Assembly: GCA_964563545.1 (NCBI GenBank)
Contig: CAZLXB010000050.1
Coordinates: 1-6,951 of the forward strand
Origin: Casp-actino8 sp964563545
GTDB taxonomy: Bacteria; Actinomycetota; Acidimicrobiia; Acidimicrobiales; Ilumatobacteraceae
Length of the DNA stretch: 6,951 bases
Reading direction: 5' to 3'
The translations under genes and the position numbers were made by a program. The notes beneath the pieces are model-generated. The model had not been told where the DNA came from. It saw nothing but the letters and a program-made list of their open reading frames with translations, and made no database searches. Shown here piece by piece: positions 1 through 6,637 of the stretch (position 1 is the first letter of the stretch; each line of letters begins with the position of its first letter).

Positions 1-1344
1 CCGATGTGTGGCGACTACGTGACGGCCACCGTGCTCGGTGGCGCCAAGGGCAACATGATCGGCTCGATGATCGCCTCGCAGTTCTCGCAGGCGCAGAACT
101 GGCCGCTCGGATCGGCCATGGCCGTCCTCATGATCGCCGCCGTTCTGGTGGCGTTGGTCGCCGGTGCGCTCATCGTCTGGGTGGTTCCGTGGATCACGCG
201 GGCCATGGAACCGATTTCGCAGAGGATCCGACGTTCGATTCACGAACGCAATCAGGCGGTCGAGCGAGCCGAGGTCCCGGGTCGGGTTCGTCGGTTCGAA
301 CTCGTCAAGGTTCTCTTCGCCGTGTGGGCTGTTCTCGTCCTGGCCTTCATGTTCATCCCGATCCTCCTCGTGTTCCGGCACTCCTTCAACGGCGGCACGT
401 CGTTCGCGATCTGGGCCGGCCGCACGAGCACCAAGTGGTGGGGTGAGCTCTTCGACGGTGGCTCGGCCTGGACGGTCGTGGCGTCGTTCATCATCGTTCC
501 GGTGATCGCCCTCGGAATTCGACGACTTCTGGCGCACCGCGGGTCGGTGCCGACACGCGTTCTCAATTACTTCGGTCCGCTCGGATTCTTCGTCGCCTTC
601 GTGATCAATGGTTTCTCGACCGACTGGTACCACGACGTGTTCGACTTCGCCGGCATCGGCGATGCCATTCGTAACTCGTTCCTCGCCGCCTTCGGCGCAA
701 CCGTGATCGCCGTCGTTCTCGGGGGGCTCTCGGGGGTGGCTCTGGCCCGCCGTCCGGGTCGATGGACGAAGGTGTTCATGGCCACCGTGTTCCTGATTCT
801 CGTGACACCGGAAGTCATGGATGCGATCGCCCTCGTGACGTGGTTCCAACGGATCGCCGACGTTCCGGTTCTGGGCTATGCGTTCAAGAGCGGCATCGGA
901 CCATTCAGCGGCGGCATGAGCAAGTTGTGGGTCGGTCAATCGCTGTATGCGAGCGCGGTCGTGACGCTCATCGTGCGCGCTCGACTCGCTGGTCTCGACG
1001 AATCGCTCGAGGAGGCGGCGGCCGATCTCGGAGCCACACCGGCGCGAGCCTTCCGACAAATCACGCTTCCGCTCATTTCTTCAGCTCTTGTGGCCGGTGG
1101 GCTGCTGTCGTTCACGCTGTGCCTCGACAACGCCGTGATCTCGACGCTCGTCAGCGAAGCCGGCTCGACGACTTTCCCCGTGGCGTTGCTCGGCGCCACC
1201 AAGAGCACGATCAAACCCTTCTGGGGTGTGGGAGCAGTGGTCCTTTTCGTGATCACGATGGGCGCACTTCTGTTCGTGGCCCGCGTATTGCGCCGCTCGG
1301 GCGAATCGTCCAGCCAGATCGCGGCCACCCTCGCCGGCGGCTGA
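1..1344 (+). CDS. Fused PotB-PotC-like ABC transporter permease, 5' partial
   Basis: Inner-membrane permease of a spermidine/putrescine-type ABC importer. The gene is cut by the left edge. The ATG at 4 is probably internal, because the codon before it (Pro) and the following GDYVTATVLGGAKG match the region just after the EAA loop in PotB. Numbering from that Met, residues 1-40 match the PotB C-terminus (the QNWPLGSA stretch is typical) and 41-63 are its last membrane helix. A charged linker of about 35 residues follows, then a complete PotC-like half: first helix at 103-125, SFN at 127-129, and an EAA loop at 336-358 (E337-A-A, G343, L355-P356) that contacts the ATPase. Later helices lie near 225-247, 256-280, 352-375 and 406-428. 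No stop separates the halves, so this is a true fusion rather than adjacent potB and potC. Residues about 145-208 look like an insertion. Substrate is inferred from family and from the amine oxidase next door; another organic cation or amino compound is possible. Confidence 0.88.
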   Translation, partial: PMCGDYVTATVLGGAKGNMIGSMIASQFSQAQNWPLGSAMAVLMIAAVLVALVAGALIVWVVPWITRAMEPISQRIRRSIHERNQAVERAEVPGRVRRFELVKVLFAVWAVLVLAFMFIPILLVFRHSFNGGTSFAIWAGRTSTKWWGELFDGGSAWTVVASFIIVPVIALGIRRLLAHRGSVPTRVLNYFGPLGFFVAFVINGFSTDWYHDVFDFAGIGDAIRNSFLAAFGATVIAVVLGGLSGVALARRPGRWTKVFMATVFLILVTPEVMDAIALVTWFQRIADVPVLGYAFKSGIGPFSGGMSKLWVGQSLYASAVVTLIVRARLAGLDESLEEAAADLGATPARAFRQITLPLISSALVAGGLLSFTLCLDNAVISTLVSEAGSTTFPVALLGATKSTIKPFWGVGAVVLFVITMGALLFVARVLRRSGESSSQIAATLAGG

Positions 1345-1351
1345 TTCTCGC

Positions 1352-2686
1352 GTGCGCGCCATCGTGGTGGGCGCCGGCCTGGCCGGGTTGAGCACGGTCG
1401 AGTCACTCGCTGACGCGGGGGTGGACGTCCACCTGGTGGAGGCCGGCCGTCGGTTCGGTGGTCGGGCACGTACGGTGCGCGACCGATTCGCTCACGGTCA
1501 ATACGCCGAGAGTGGAGCCGAATGGGTCGACACCGTCCATCACCGCATGCACGAACTCATGGATCGCTTCGGAGTGAACACTCTCGGGCCGGGCCTCGAG
1601 TGGACGACGATCCGGCGCTGGCTCTTCTGGGATGCGCACCTCTACACCGCGAGCGACATGGCATCGCTCGACCCCGATGTGTTCGAGCAAGTCGAGCGTT
1701 ACGAGTCGGTGGTGGACGCCCACGCCGACGACCTGTCGGATGCATCGCGACCGTCGTCGCATCCGCGGGCGGTGGATCTCGATCGGTTGTCGCTGGCCGA
1801 TGCGATGCGCGATTGCCACCTCGGCCCGGCGGCGGCATTGTTCGCGCAGCGCAATTCGGAGGGCGAGTTCGCATCCGATCCGGCGCGGGTGTCGCTGCTC
1901 TTCGTCGCCCAACAACGTGCGCAGGAGGCGCAGGCGGCCGCCGAACTCGGAGTCGAGGTGTTCGCCCATCGGGTGGATGGCGGGGTGTCGCGGATCACGT
2001 CGGCGTGGGGCGAAACGCTGACTCGCCATCCGAGAGTTCGCATCGACTTCGAACGCCCGGTGATCGCCGTCGATCAGCATGCCGATGGAGTGCGGATCGA
2101 TCTGGCCGATGGGGGAATTTTGGAGGCCGATGTTCTGGTGTTGGCCACGTCCCTCGTTCCGCTCCGCGGCATCGATTGGCGGTGTGCTCCACCCGATGAC
2201 CTCCAGCGCGCGCTGCATGGTCTCGGCTACGGAACGATCACCAAGACTGCGGTGCAGTTCGAACGACGCGAATGGGAGCCCGGTTACGGAACCACGAGCT
2301 CGATCTCGCAGAGGCTGTACGACTGCTCGGTCGATCAAGGTGGGACGAGTGGGATTCTGATGTCGTACTGCGGTGGCGAAGGCGGCCATCGGCTGGGTGA
2401 CGTCATCGAGGACGAACGCGTGAGTCTGATCGAAGCCGATATGCGACGAGTCCACCGTACCGAGGCGTCGAGACTCGGAGCGTTCTCGCGATGCTGGTCG
2501 GTGGAGCCGTACTTCGGTGGTGCTTACGCGGTCTACGAACCGGGTCAGGTCACGGCGTACTGGGACGTGCTCCGGCGTCCCTTCGGACGCATCCACTTGG
2601 CCGGTGAGCACGTCGCGACCTGCACGGGCTACATGGAAGGTGCTGTGGAATCCGGACGTACGGTGGCCACGCGCATCATCGGCTGA
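1352..2686 (+). CDS. FAD-dependent amine oxidase (flavin monoamine oxidase family)
   Basis: Likely oxidises a primary or secondary amine, with FAD as cofactor. The GTG start is chosen because it places the dinucleotide-binding motif at the very N-terminus: VVGAGLAG at 5-12, with E30 as the acidic ribose-binding residue and GGRAR at 36-40. K298, in the YGTITK stretch before a FERREW segment, fits the conserved lysine that holds a water near flavin N5. The C-terminal flavin site is clear: GRIHLAGEH at 412-420 and GYMEGAVESG at 426-435. At the position of the cysteine that binds FAD covalently in mitochondrial MAO (the GGC motif), this protein has GGA (A391), so FAD is probably non-covalent. At 444 residues it is full length for the family, with no signal peptide. 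It starts 7 bases after the permease stop and has no clear Shine-Dalgarno, which suggests translational coupling and one operon. A polyamine substrate is inferred from that neighbour; carotenoid- or amino-acid-oxidising relatives share the fold. Confidence 0.87.
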   Translation: MRAIVVGAGLAGLSTVESLADAGVDVHLVEAGRRFGGRARTVRDRFAHGQYAESGAEWVDTVHHRMHELMDRFGVNTLGPGLEWTTIRRWLFWDAHLYTASDMASLDPDVFEQVERYESVVDAHADDLSDASRPSSHPRAVDLDRLSLADAMRDCHLGPAAALFAQRNSEGEFASDPARVSLLFVAQQRAQEAQAAAELGVEVFAHRVDGGVSRITSAWGETLTRHPRVRIDFERPVIAVDQHADGVRIDLADGGILEADVLVLATSLVPLRGIDWRCAPPDDLQRALHGLGYGTITKTAVQFERREWEPGYGTTSSISQRLYDCSVDQGGTSGILMSYCGGEGGHRLGDVIEDERVSLIEADMRRVHRTEASRLGAFSRCWSVEPYFGGAYAVYEPGQVTAYWDVLRRPFGRIHLAGEHVATCTGYMEGAVESGRTVATRIIG

Positions 2687-2699
2687 CGAACGCGAGTGA

Positions 2700-4943
2700 T
2701 CAGTCCGATCCCTCGGCGATGCGCATGGTGGTAGCGAGTGATGGTCCACTCGACGGAGACCCGCTCGAGATTCGGACTTCGCGTATCACACCTTCGAATC
2801 GCGCCGGACTCGTGTACGAGGGAACGACCGAAAGGCCGTCGTGGCGCCCGACCCACATTCCACCGGCAGCCGTGGTGACCCCGGGGAACATGAAGATGCC
2901 TCCGAAATGGCCATCGGCTACCGCGTGTTCATCGACGTGGAGTCGAAGGGCGCCGGCGCTCATGGTGACCGTGATCTCGTGGGCGCCGGCGACGAGTGGC
3001 CCGCCGTGCAGATGTGCACGGTGACGGCCGTAGACGACATCGAACCGTGGTTGCCCGTGCACGAGATGCAGGACCCAACCGCCCTGATGGTCGCCGAGAG
3101 CGGCGATTACCCCGGAGGCATCCGTGGCGACGCGGACGGCGGCACTCATCGTGAAGCCGCCGAACATCGACGGAATCCGGTTGGCGGCCACCGGCTGATC
3201 GCTCGGCTGGTACGACGCCGACCGAGGGAGCGGGTACTCGCCGGGATGCATCGGGTACCCGGCTGCCGGATCGAAGAGCGGGAACACGTTGTTGGCTTCG
3301 GCTTCGGAGGTCCAGAGATCGCGTAGATGGTCGAGCATCTCGGGATGTTCGGCTGAGAGGTCGCTCGACTCGGAGAAATCATGAGTCAGGTCGAAGAGCT
3401 GCCAGGTGTCGGTGTCGTACGAGTGGCTGCCGGTGATGTGCGAACGTTCATCGAACAGCGGTGACACGAAGTTGGTGGTCGCCTTCCAGCCCTCGTGGTA
3501 GATCGAGCGCGAGCCGTGCATCTCGAAGTATTGGGTCGATCGGTGTTCGGGCGCATCGCCGCGCACGAACGACGAACTCGCATCGCGGCCGTCGACGCGT
3601 TGTTGCTCCACGCCGTCGACGACGGCCGGCATGGATCGCCCGATCGCGGCGAGGAGGGTCGGCATCACATCCACCGCGTGGGTGAACTGCGACCGCACCG
3701 AACCGGCGTCCTTGATTCGTGCCGGCCAGCGCACGATCAGGGGTGCCCGCACCCCACCGAGCCAGGAGTAACGCTTCCAGAGTTGGAACGGGCTGTTGCC
3801 GGCCCACGCCCATCCCCACGGATAGTGGTTGGTGTGGTTCGGCCCGCCGATGTCGTCGAGGTGGGCCAGTGCTTCCTCGACCGACGCGAAGTCGCCGAGC
3901 CACGAGGCCGCTTCGTTGAGGGTTCCGATCGGACCGCCCTCACTGCTCGTGCCGTTGTCGGACATGAGCATGACGATCGTGTTCTCCGCTCGACCCGATG
4001 ACTCGAGGTGGTCGAGGAGTCGGCCGATCTGGGCGTCGGTGTGGGTCACGAAACCGGCGAAGACTTCCATGTAGCGCGCGAAGAGTCTCTGTTCGTCGGC
4101 GGTGAGTGACGACCACTCGGGAACCCATGACGGACGCGGCGTCAGAACGGTGTCGGGGGGAATCACGCCGAGTTCGAGTTGGCGCGCGTAGATCGAGTTG
4201 CGCAATTCCTCCCAGCCGGAGTCGAAGGCGCCCCGATACGCCTCGACCCAGGACTTCTCCACGTGGTGCGGCGCGTGGGCGGCCCCCGTGGCGAACCACA
4301 GCAGGAAAGGCTTGTCGGCGGCGGCTTCGGATTGGGCCTGGAGCATGGCGATGGCCTGATCGACGAGGTCGTCGGTGAGGTGGTAGGTCTCGCTCTGCGA
4401 CGTGCGCAGTGGTGCCTCCACGGGAGTGTTGTCGCGCACGAGTTCGGGCGACCAGTGATTTGTTTCGGCCCCCAAGAATCCGTAATAACGCTCGAATCCG
4501 AGGCCGAGTGGCCAGCGATCGAAAGGCCCGGCGGCCGAGTATTCGGCCTGCGGTGTGAGGTGCCATTTTCCGATGCACATCGTGTTGTAGCCCGCGTCGC
4601 GCAGGACCCGGGGGAGAGTGGCCGCCGATTTGGGGAGTCGTCCGCTGTAGCCAGGAAGGGCGAAAGACGTCTCCTGGGTGGCGCCGACTCCGACCGCATG
4701 ATGATTGCGCCCGGTCATGAGCGCGGCGCGCGTCGACGAACAGATCGACGTGACGTGGAAGCGGTTGTAACGAAGGCCACCCGTGGCAAGGCGGTCGATG
4801 TTGGGGGTGGCGATCGGGGAGCCGAAGCAGCCGAGTTGACCAAAGCCGACGTCGTCGAGCACGACGATCACGATGTTGGGCGCGCCCGCGGGCGGTTGTG
4901 GGTAAGCCACGACGTGCGGAGTGACGGGAGCGCCAGGTGACAT
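2700..4943 (-). CDS. Arylsulfatase (type I, formylglycine-dependent family)
   Basis: Predicted sulfate-ester hydrolase of the alkaline-phosphatase superfamily, 747 residues. Metal and catalytic residues typical of the family are present: D30-D31 in VVLDDVGFG, the nucleophile region C68-S-S-T-R72 followed by AALMTGRNHH, K126 and H128 in IGKWH, H223 in GAAHAPHH, D329-N330 in MSDNG, and K390 in LWKRYSW. Residues about 595-727 form a C-terminal beta-rich, lectin-like domain usual in the large actinobacterial and proteobacterial arylsulfatases. The odd point is the third motif position: S70 replaces the proline of the standard C-x-P-x-R signal for formylglycine formation. There is no signal peptide, and an in-frame TAG at 4953-4955 blocks any longer N-terminus, so a cytosolic location is likely. 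An AGGA lies 7 bases before the ATG. The gene converges on the amine oxidase with a 13-base gap and no visible terminator. The natural sulfate ester is unknown, and no maturase gene is in the window. Confidence 0.93.
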   Translation of the reverse strand: MSPGAPVTPHVVAYPQPPAGAPNIVIVVLDDVGFGQLGCFGSPIATPNIDRLATGGLRYNRFHVTSICSSTRAALMTGRNHHAVGVGATQETSFALPGYSGRLPKSAATLPRVLRDAGYNTMCIGKWHLTPQAEYSAAGPFDRWPLGLGFERYYGFLGAETNHWSPELVRDNTPVEAPLRTSQSETYHLTDDLVDQAIAMLQAQSEAAADKPFLLWFATGAAHAPHHVEKSWVEAYRGAFDSGWEELRNSIYARQLELGVIPPDTVLTPRPSWVPEWSSLTADEQRLFARYMEVFAGFVTHTDAQIGRLLDHLESSGRAENTIVMLMSDNGTSSEGGPIGTLNEAASWLGDFASVEEALAHLDDIGGPNHTNHYPWGWAWAGNSPFQLWKRYSWLGGVRAPLIVRWPARIKDAGSVRSQFTHAVDVMPTLLAAIGRSMPAVVDGVEQQRVDGRDASSSFVRGDAPEHRSTQYFEMHGSRSIYHEGWKATTNFVSPLFDERSHITGSHSYDTDTWQLFDLTHDFSESSDLSAEHPEMLDHLRDLWTSEAEANNVFPLFDPAAGYPMHPGEYPLPRSASYQPSDQPVAANRIPSMFGGFTMSAAVRVATDASGVIAALGDHQGGWVLHLVHGQPRFDVVYGRHRAHLHGGPLVAGAHEITVTMSAGALRLHVDEHAVADGHFGGIFMFPGVTTAAGGMWVGRHDGLSVVPSYTSPARFEGVIREVRISSGSPSSGPSLATTMRIAEGSD

Positions 4944-4950
4944 GGAGCGA

Positions 4951-4954
4951 TCCT
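4951..4954 (-). promoter_or_regulatory. Ribosome binding site of the sulfatase
   Basis: Reading the minus strand, AGGA lies 7 bases before the ATG at 4943. This good spacing supports the chosen start, together with the in-frame stop just upstream. It is one half of the palindrome at 4951-4958. Confidence 0.6.
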
Positions 4955-4969
4955 AGGAGGACGAGGGTT

Positions 4970-5002
4970 GTGGCCATCGGGCTAGGGTTCTCGTCGCCAT
5001 GA
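4970..5002 (+). CDS. Possible 10-codon leader ORF upstream of the dehydrogenase
   Basis: A GTG at 4970 opens a frame encoding VAIGLGFSSP (first residue Met if used) and ends at TGA 5000-5002. That stop overlaps the dehydrogenase ATG as ATGA. A perfect AGGAGG at 4955-4960 sits 9 bases before the GTG, which is ideal spacing, while the dehydrogenase ATG has only a weak AGGG 11 bases upstream. This would allow ribosomes to terminate and restart on the dehydrogenase. The peptide has no run of a regulatory amino acid, so attenuation is not suggested. If transcription starts just before 4999 (see the TAGGGT element), this ORF is not in the mRNA. It may be chance. Confidence 0.25.
   Translation: MAIGLGFSSP
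4983..4988 (+). promoter_or_regulatory. Possible -10 element TAGGGT before the dehydrogenase
   Basis: TAGGGT fits the loose actinobacterial TANNNT -10 pattern and ends 10 bases before the ATG at 4999. If real, the transcript would be leaderless or nearly so, as is common in actinobacteria, and would exclude the leader ORF at 4970. No good -35 box stands at about 17 bases upstream, so this is a weak call. Confidence 0.25.
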
Positions 5003-5937
5003 ACGGATCGAAACCGCCAAGTACCCATCCACCACGAATTGCAGTGCTTCCCTCCACTGCGCCTTCTTGGATGAGCGACGCGGTGGTCGAAGGCGGTGGA
5101 CACGTGGTGGGCCTCGCCGAAGCCGAAGCCCTCGTGTGGGGAGCGGCTCGCGATCCGCGGGGCTTGGAAGAAGTTCTCGCCTCGGCGCCGCATCTCACGT
5201 GGGTGCAGTTGCCCTTCGCCGGCGTGGAGGAATTCGCGCATCTGATCGACGGTGAGCGCGCGTGGACGTGTGGCAAGGGTGTGTACGCCGAGCCGGTGGC
5301 CGAGATGGCGTTGTCGCTCGCGTTGGCCGGTATGCGTGGTCTCGGTCATTACGCACGAGCCGGCGAGTGGTCGGGTCCGCGGGGCCGGAATCTGATCGGC
5401 GCGCGGGTGACGATCCTTGGTGGTGGTGGAATCACCGAGGAACTCGTGCGACTTCTGGCCCCCTTCGATTGCCACGTGACCGTGGTGCGCAACCGCGTGA
5501 GCGAGATGGAGGGCGTGGATGTCGTCCTGCAGAGCGACCAATACGCCGATGCTCTTCCCGGAGCCGATCTCGTGGTGCTTGCGTTGTCGCTGACCCCGGA
5601 GACCGAGGGGATCATCGGCCGGAGCGAGTTCGAGTCGATGGAGTCGCACGCCTGGATCGTGAACGTGGCGCGTGGCAAGCACATCGTGACCGACGATCTC
5701 GTGTGGGCGCTCGAGAACGACGTGATCGGTGGTGCGGCCCTCGATGTGACTCATCCCGAACCGCTACCGGCCGATCATCGCTTGTGGTCGTTTCCGAATT
5801 GCATCATCACCCCGCACGTTGGCAACACACCGGCCATGGCGGTGCCGCTTCTGAGCGAACGCATCGCGACCAACGTTCGCCGCTGGTCGGCCGGTGAAGA
5901 GCTGGTCGGTCCGGTCGACCCCGAACTCGGGTACTGA
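4999..5937 (+). CDS. D-isomer-specific 2-hydroxyacid dehydrogenase
   Basis: Predicted cytosolic NAD(P)-dependent oxidoreductase interconverting a 2-keto acid and a D-2-hydroxy acid. It has 312 residues, normal for the family. The nucleotide-binding loop is ILGGGGITEEL (139-149); the last glycine of the usual GxGxxG is T146. After the second strand comes VVRNR (162-166) rather than an acidic residue, which hints at NADP(H). The catalytic set is intact: R225 in NVARGK, E254 in THPEPLP and H273 in ITPHVGN. The ATG at 4999 is the first possible start after an in-frame TAG at 4954-4956. Its own Shine-Dalgarno is weak (AGGG 11 bases away). It is divergent from the sulfatase and is followed after 11 bases by the J-domain gene, probably in one transcript. 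Substrate cannot be told: glyoxylate/hydroxypyruvate reductase and phosphoglycerate dehydrogenase relatives share these motifs, but the short form without an ACT domain argues against the latter. Confidence 0.9.
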   Translation: MNGSKPPSTHPPRIAVLPSTAPSWMSDAVVEGGGHVVGLAEAEALVWGAARDPRGLEEVLASAPHLTWVQLPFAGVEEFAHLIDGERAWTCGKGVYAEPVAEMALSLALAGMRGLGHYARAGEWSGPRGRNLIGARVTILGGGGITEELVRLLAPFDCHVTVVRNRVSEMEGVDVVLQSDQYADALPGADLVVLALSLTPETEGIIGRSEFESMESHAWIVNVARGKHIVTDDLVWALENDVIGGAALDVTHPEPLPADHRLWSFPNCIITPHVGNTPAMAVPLLSERIATNVRRWSAGEELVGPVDPELGY

Positions 5938-5948
5938 TCGGGAGCTCC

Positions 5949-6527
5949 GTGACCGGCGCGCATTACGAACGGCTCGGCGTGCGGCCCGACGCGTCGCCCG
6001 ACGAGATTCGCGCTGCTTATCGAGCTCTCGCGCGCCGTCATCATCCCGACGCACGGGGTGGACGACCATCCAGTGAGATGGCGGCGATCAACGAGGCGTG
6101 GAGCGTGCTCTCCGATCCGGGCCGACGGGCGATGTACGACGCGGCTCTGCGCGGTGGTGGCGCGACGATCCGCGACTCGGCGCCCACCATGCCCGAACCG
6201 CGTCTCAATCCGCTCGCGCGCTACGAAAATCCGCCACGGTTTCCTTGGCGCATGATCCTTGTTCTCGTCGGCGTGGCCACAGCGGCGATCCTGATCCTCG
6301 GGGCTCTCACGTCGCCGGGCGAGCCGGCACCCATCGACAACCTGATGCAAGTGGGCTCGTGCGTTCGGATCGACGAGACCCGTCGGGAGGCGGTGGAAGC
6401 CGACTGCGACGAACCGCACGATGCGGTGGTGGAAAGACTCGTTCCCTTCGACGGCCTGTGTGGCCTCGGACTCGTCGGCTACCGGGATCGGCAGGGCATG
6501 GGGCAGGTGTGCGTGGTGGGCGAGTAG
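5949..6527 (+). CDS. Membrane-anchored J-domain protein with cysteine-containing outer domain
   Basis: A 192-residue DnaJ-like protein without the zinc-finger and substrate-binding domains of true DnaJ. Residues about 4-68 are a J domain with the HPD motif (H32-P33-D34) that stimulates Hsp70 ATPase, and with the typical INEAWSVLSDPGRRAMYD helix. A proline-rich linker (79-99) leads to one membrane helix at 102-120. The N-terminal half should be cytoplasmic and the rest outside. The outer part (about 131-192) has C138, C153, C171 and C188; the spacing VGSC...DCDEPHDAVV resembles the actinobacterial septum-formation domain, in which a Cys-x-x-Pro-His motif recurs, and suggests two disulfides. 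That match is from memory of the family pattern and is tentative. The GTG start is preceded by GGGAG with a 4-base spacer. It lies 11 bases after the dehydrogenase stop. It may recruit DnaK to the membrane; the partner is unknown. Confidence 0.82.
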   Translation: MTGAHYERLGVRPDASPDEIRAAYRALARRHHPDARGGRPSSEMAAINEAWSVLSDPGRRAMYDAALRGGGATIRDSAPTMPEPRLNPLARYENPPRFPWRMILVLVGVATAAILILGALTSPGEPAPIDNLMQVGSCVRIDETRREAVEADCDEPHDAVVERLVPFDGLCGLGLVGYRDRQGMGQVCVVGE

Positions 6528-6538
6528 GGACCCGTTGG

Positions 6539-6544
6539 TAGCGT
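6539..6544 (+). promoter_or_regulatory. Possible -10 element of the tRNA gene
   Basis: TAGCGT lies 12 bases before the first tRNA base and follows the J-domain stop by 11 bases. It fits a TANNNT -10 pattern, but there is no clear -35 box, so the tRNA may instead be read through from the upstream genes and processed out. Confidence 0.25.
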
Positions 6545-6556
6545 GTGCTTCCGCTG

Positions 6557-6633
6557 GGGCGATTAGCTCAGTCGGCTAGAGCGCTACGTTCACACCGTAG
6601 AGGTCATCGGTTCGAGCCCGGTATCGCCCACCA
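6557..6633 (+). tRNA. tRNA-Val (anticodon CAC)
   Basis: A full cloverleaf folds by eye. The acceptor stem is GGGCGAT with ATCGCCC (6557-6563 / 6623-6629). The D stem is GCTC/GAGC. The anticodon stem is CTACG/CGTAG around the loop TTCACAC, with anticodon CAC at 6591-6593, which reads the valine codon GUG. The variable loop has 5 bases, and the T stem is ATCGG/CCGGT (one T-G pair) around TTCGAGC. The discriminator A6630 is followed by an encoded CCA at 6631-6633. Total length is 77 bases. Confidence 0.97.
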
Positions 6634-6637
6634 GTTC

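Larger units (their letters stand above)
4944..4998. promoter_or_regulatory. Divergent control region between sulfatase and dehydrogenase
   Basis: Only 55 bases separate the two divergent start codons, so signals for both genes should lie here or inside the coding ends. Visible elements are the palindrome TCCTAGGA at 4951-4958, which gives AGGA on each strand; AGGAGG on the plus strand at 4955-4960; and TAGGGT at 4983-4988. In-frame TAG codons at 4953-4955 (minus) and 4954-4956 (plus) fix the upstream limits of both genes. No convincing -35/-10 pair with normal spacing is seen in either direction. Co-regulation of the two genes is inferred from geometry only. Confidence 0.5.

Noticed and set aside
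4..6. ATG at 4 as the true start of the permease
   Set aside because: A protein starting there would begin in the middle of the PotB C-terminal region and have no first permease half. The codon before it also fits the family, so the gene continues to the left.
2687..2699. Terminator between the convergent oxidase and sulfatase genes
   Set aside because: The 13-base gap holds only a TGATCA palindrome across its right edge. No stem of useful length or T run is visible.
1403..2749. Open frame of 448 codons on the minus strand opposite the amine oxidase
   Set aside because: Its product is rich in Arg, His and Pro and shows no family motif, while the plus strand encodes an oxidase with intact FAD motifs at both ends. 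It is a shadow caused by high GC.
4179..4940. Open frame of 253 codons on the plus strand opposite the sulfatase N-terminal half
   Set aside because: It lies wholly antisense to the conserved catalytic region of the sulfatase, so its openness follows from codon bias. It shows no recognisable domain.
3940..5754. Open frame of 604 codons on the minus strand spanning the sulfatase start and the dehydrogenase
   Set aside because: It reads the sulfatase in a wrong frame and the dehydrogenase antisense, with Arg/Pro/His-rich low-sense composition. Both true genes carry complete catalytic motifs.
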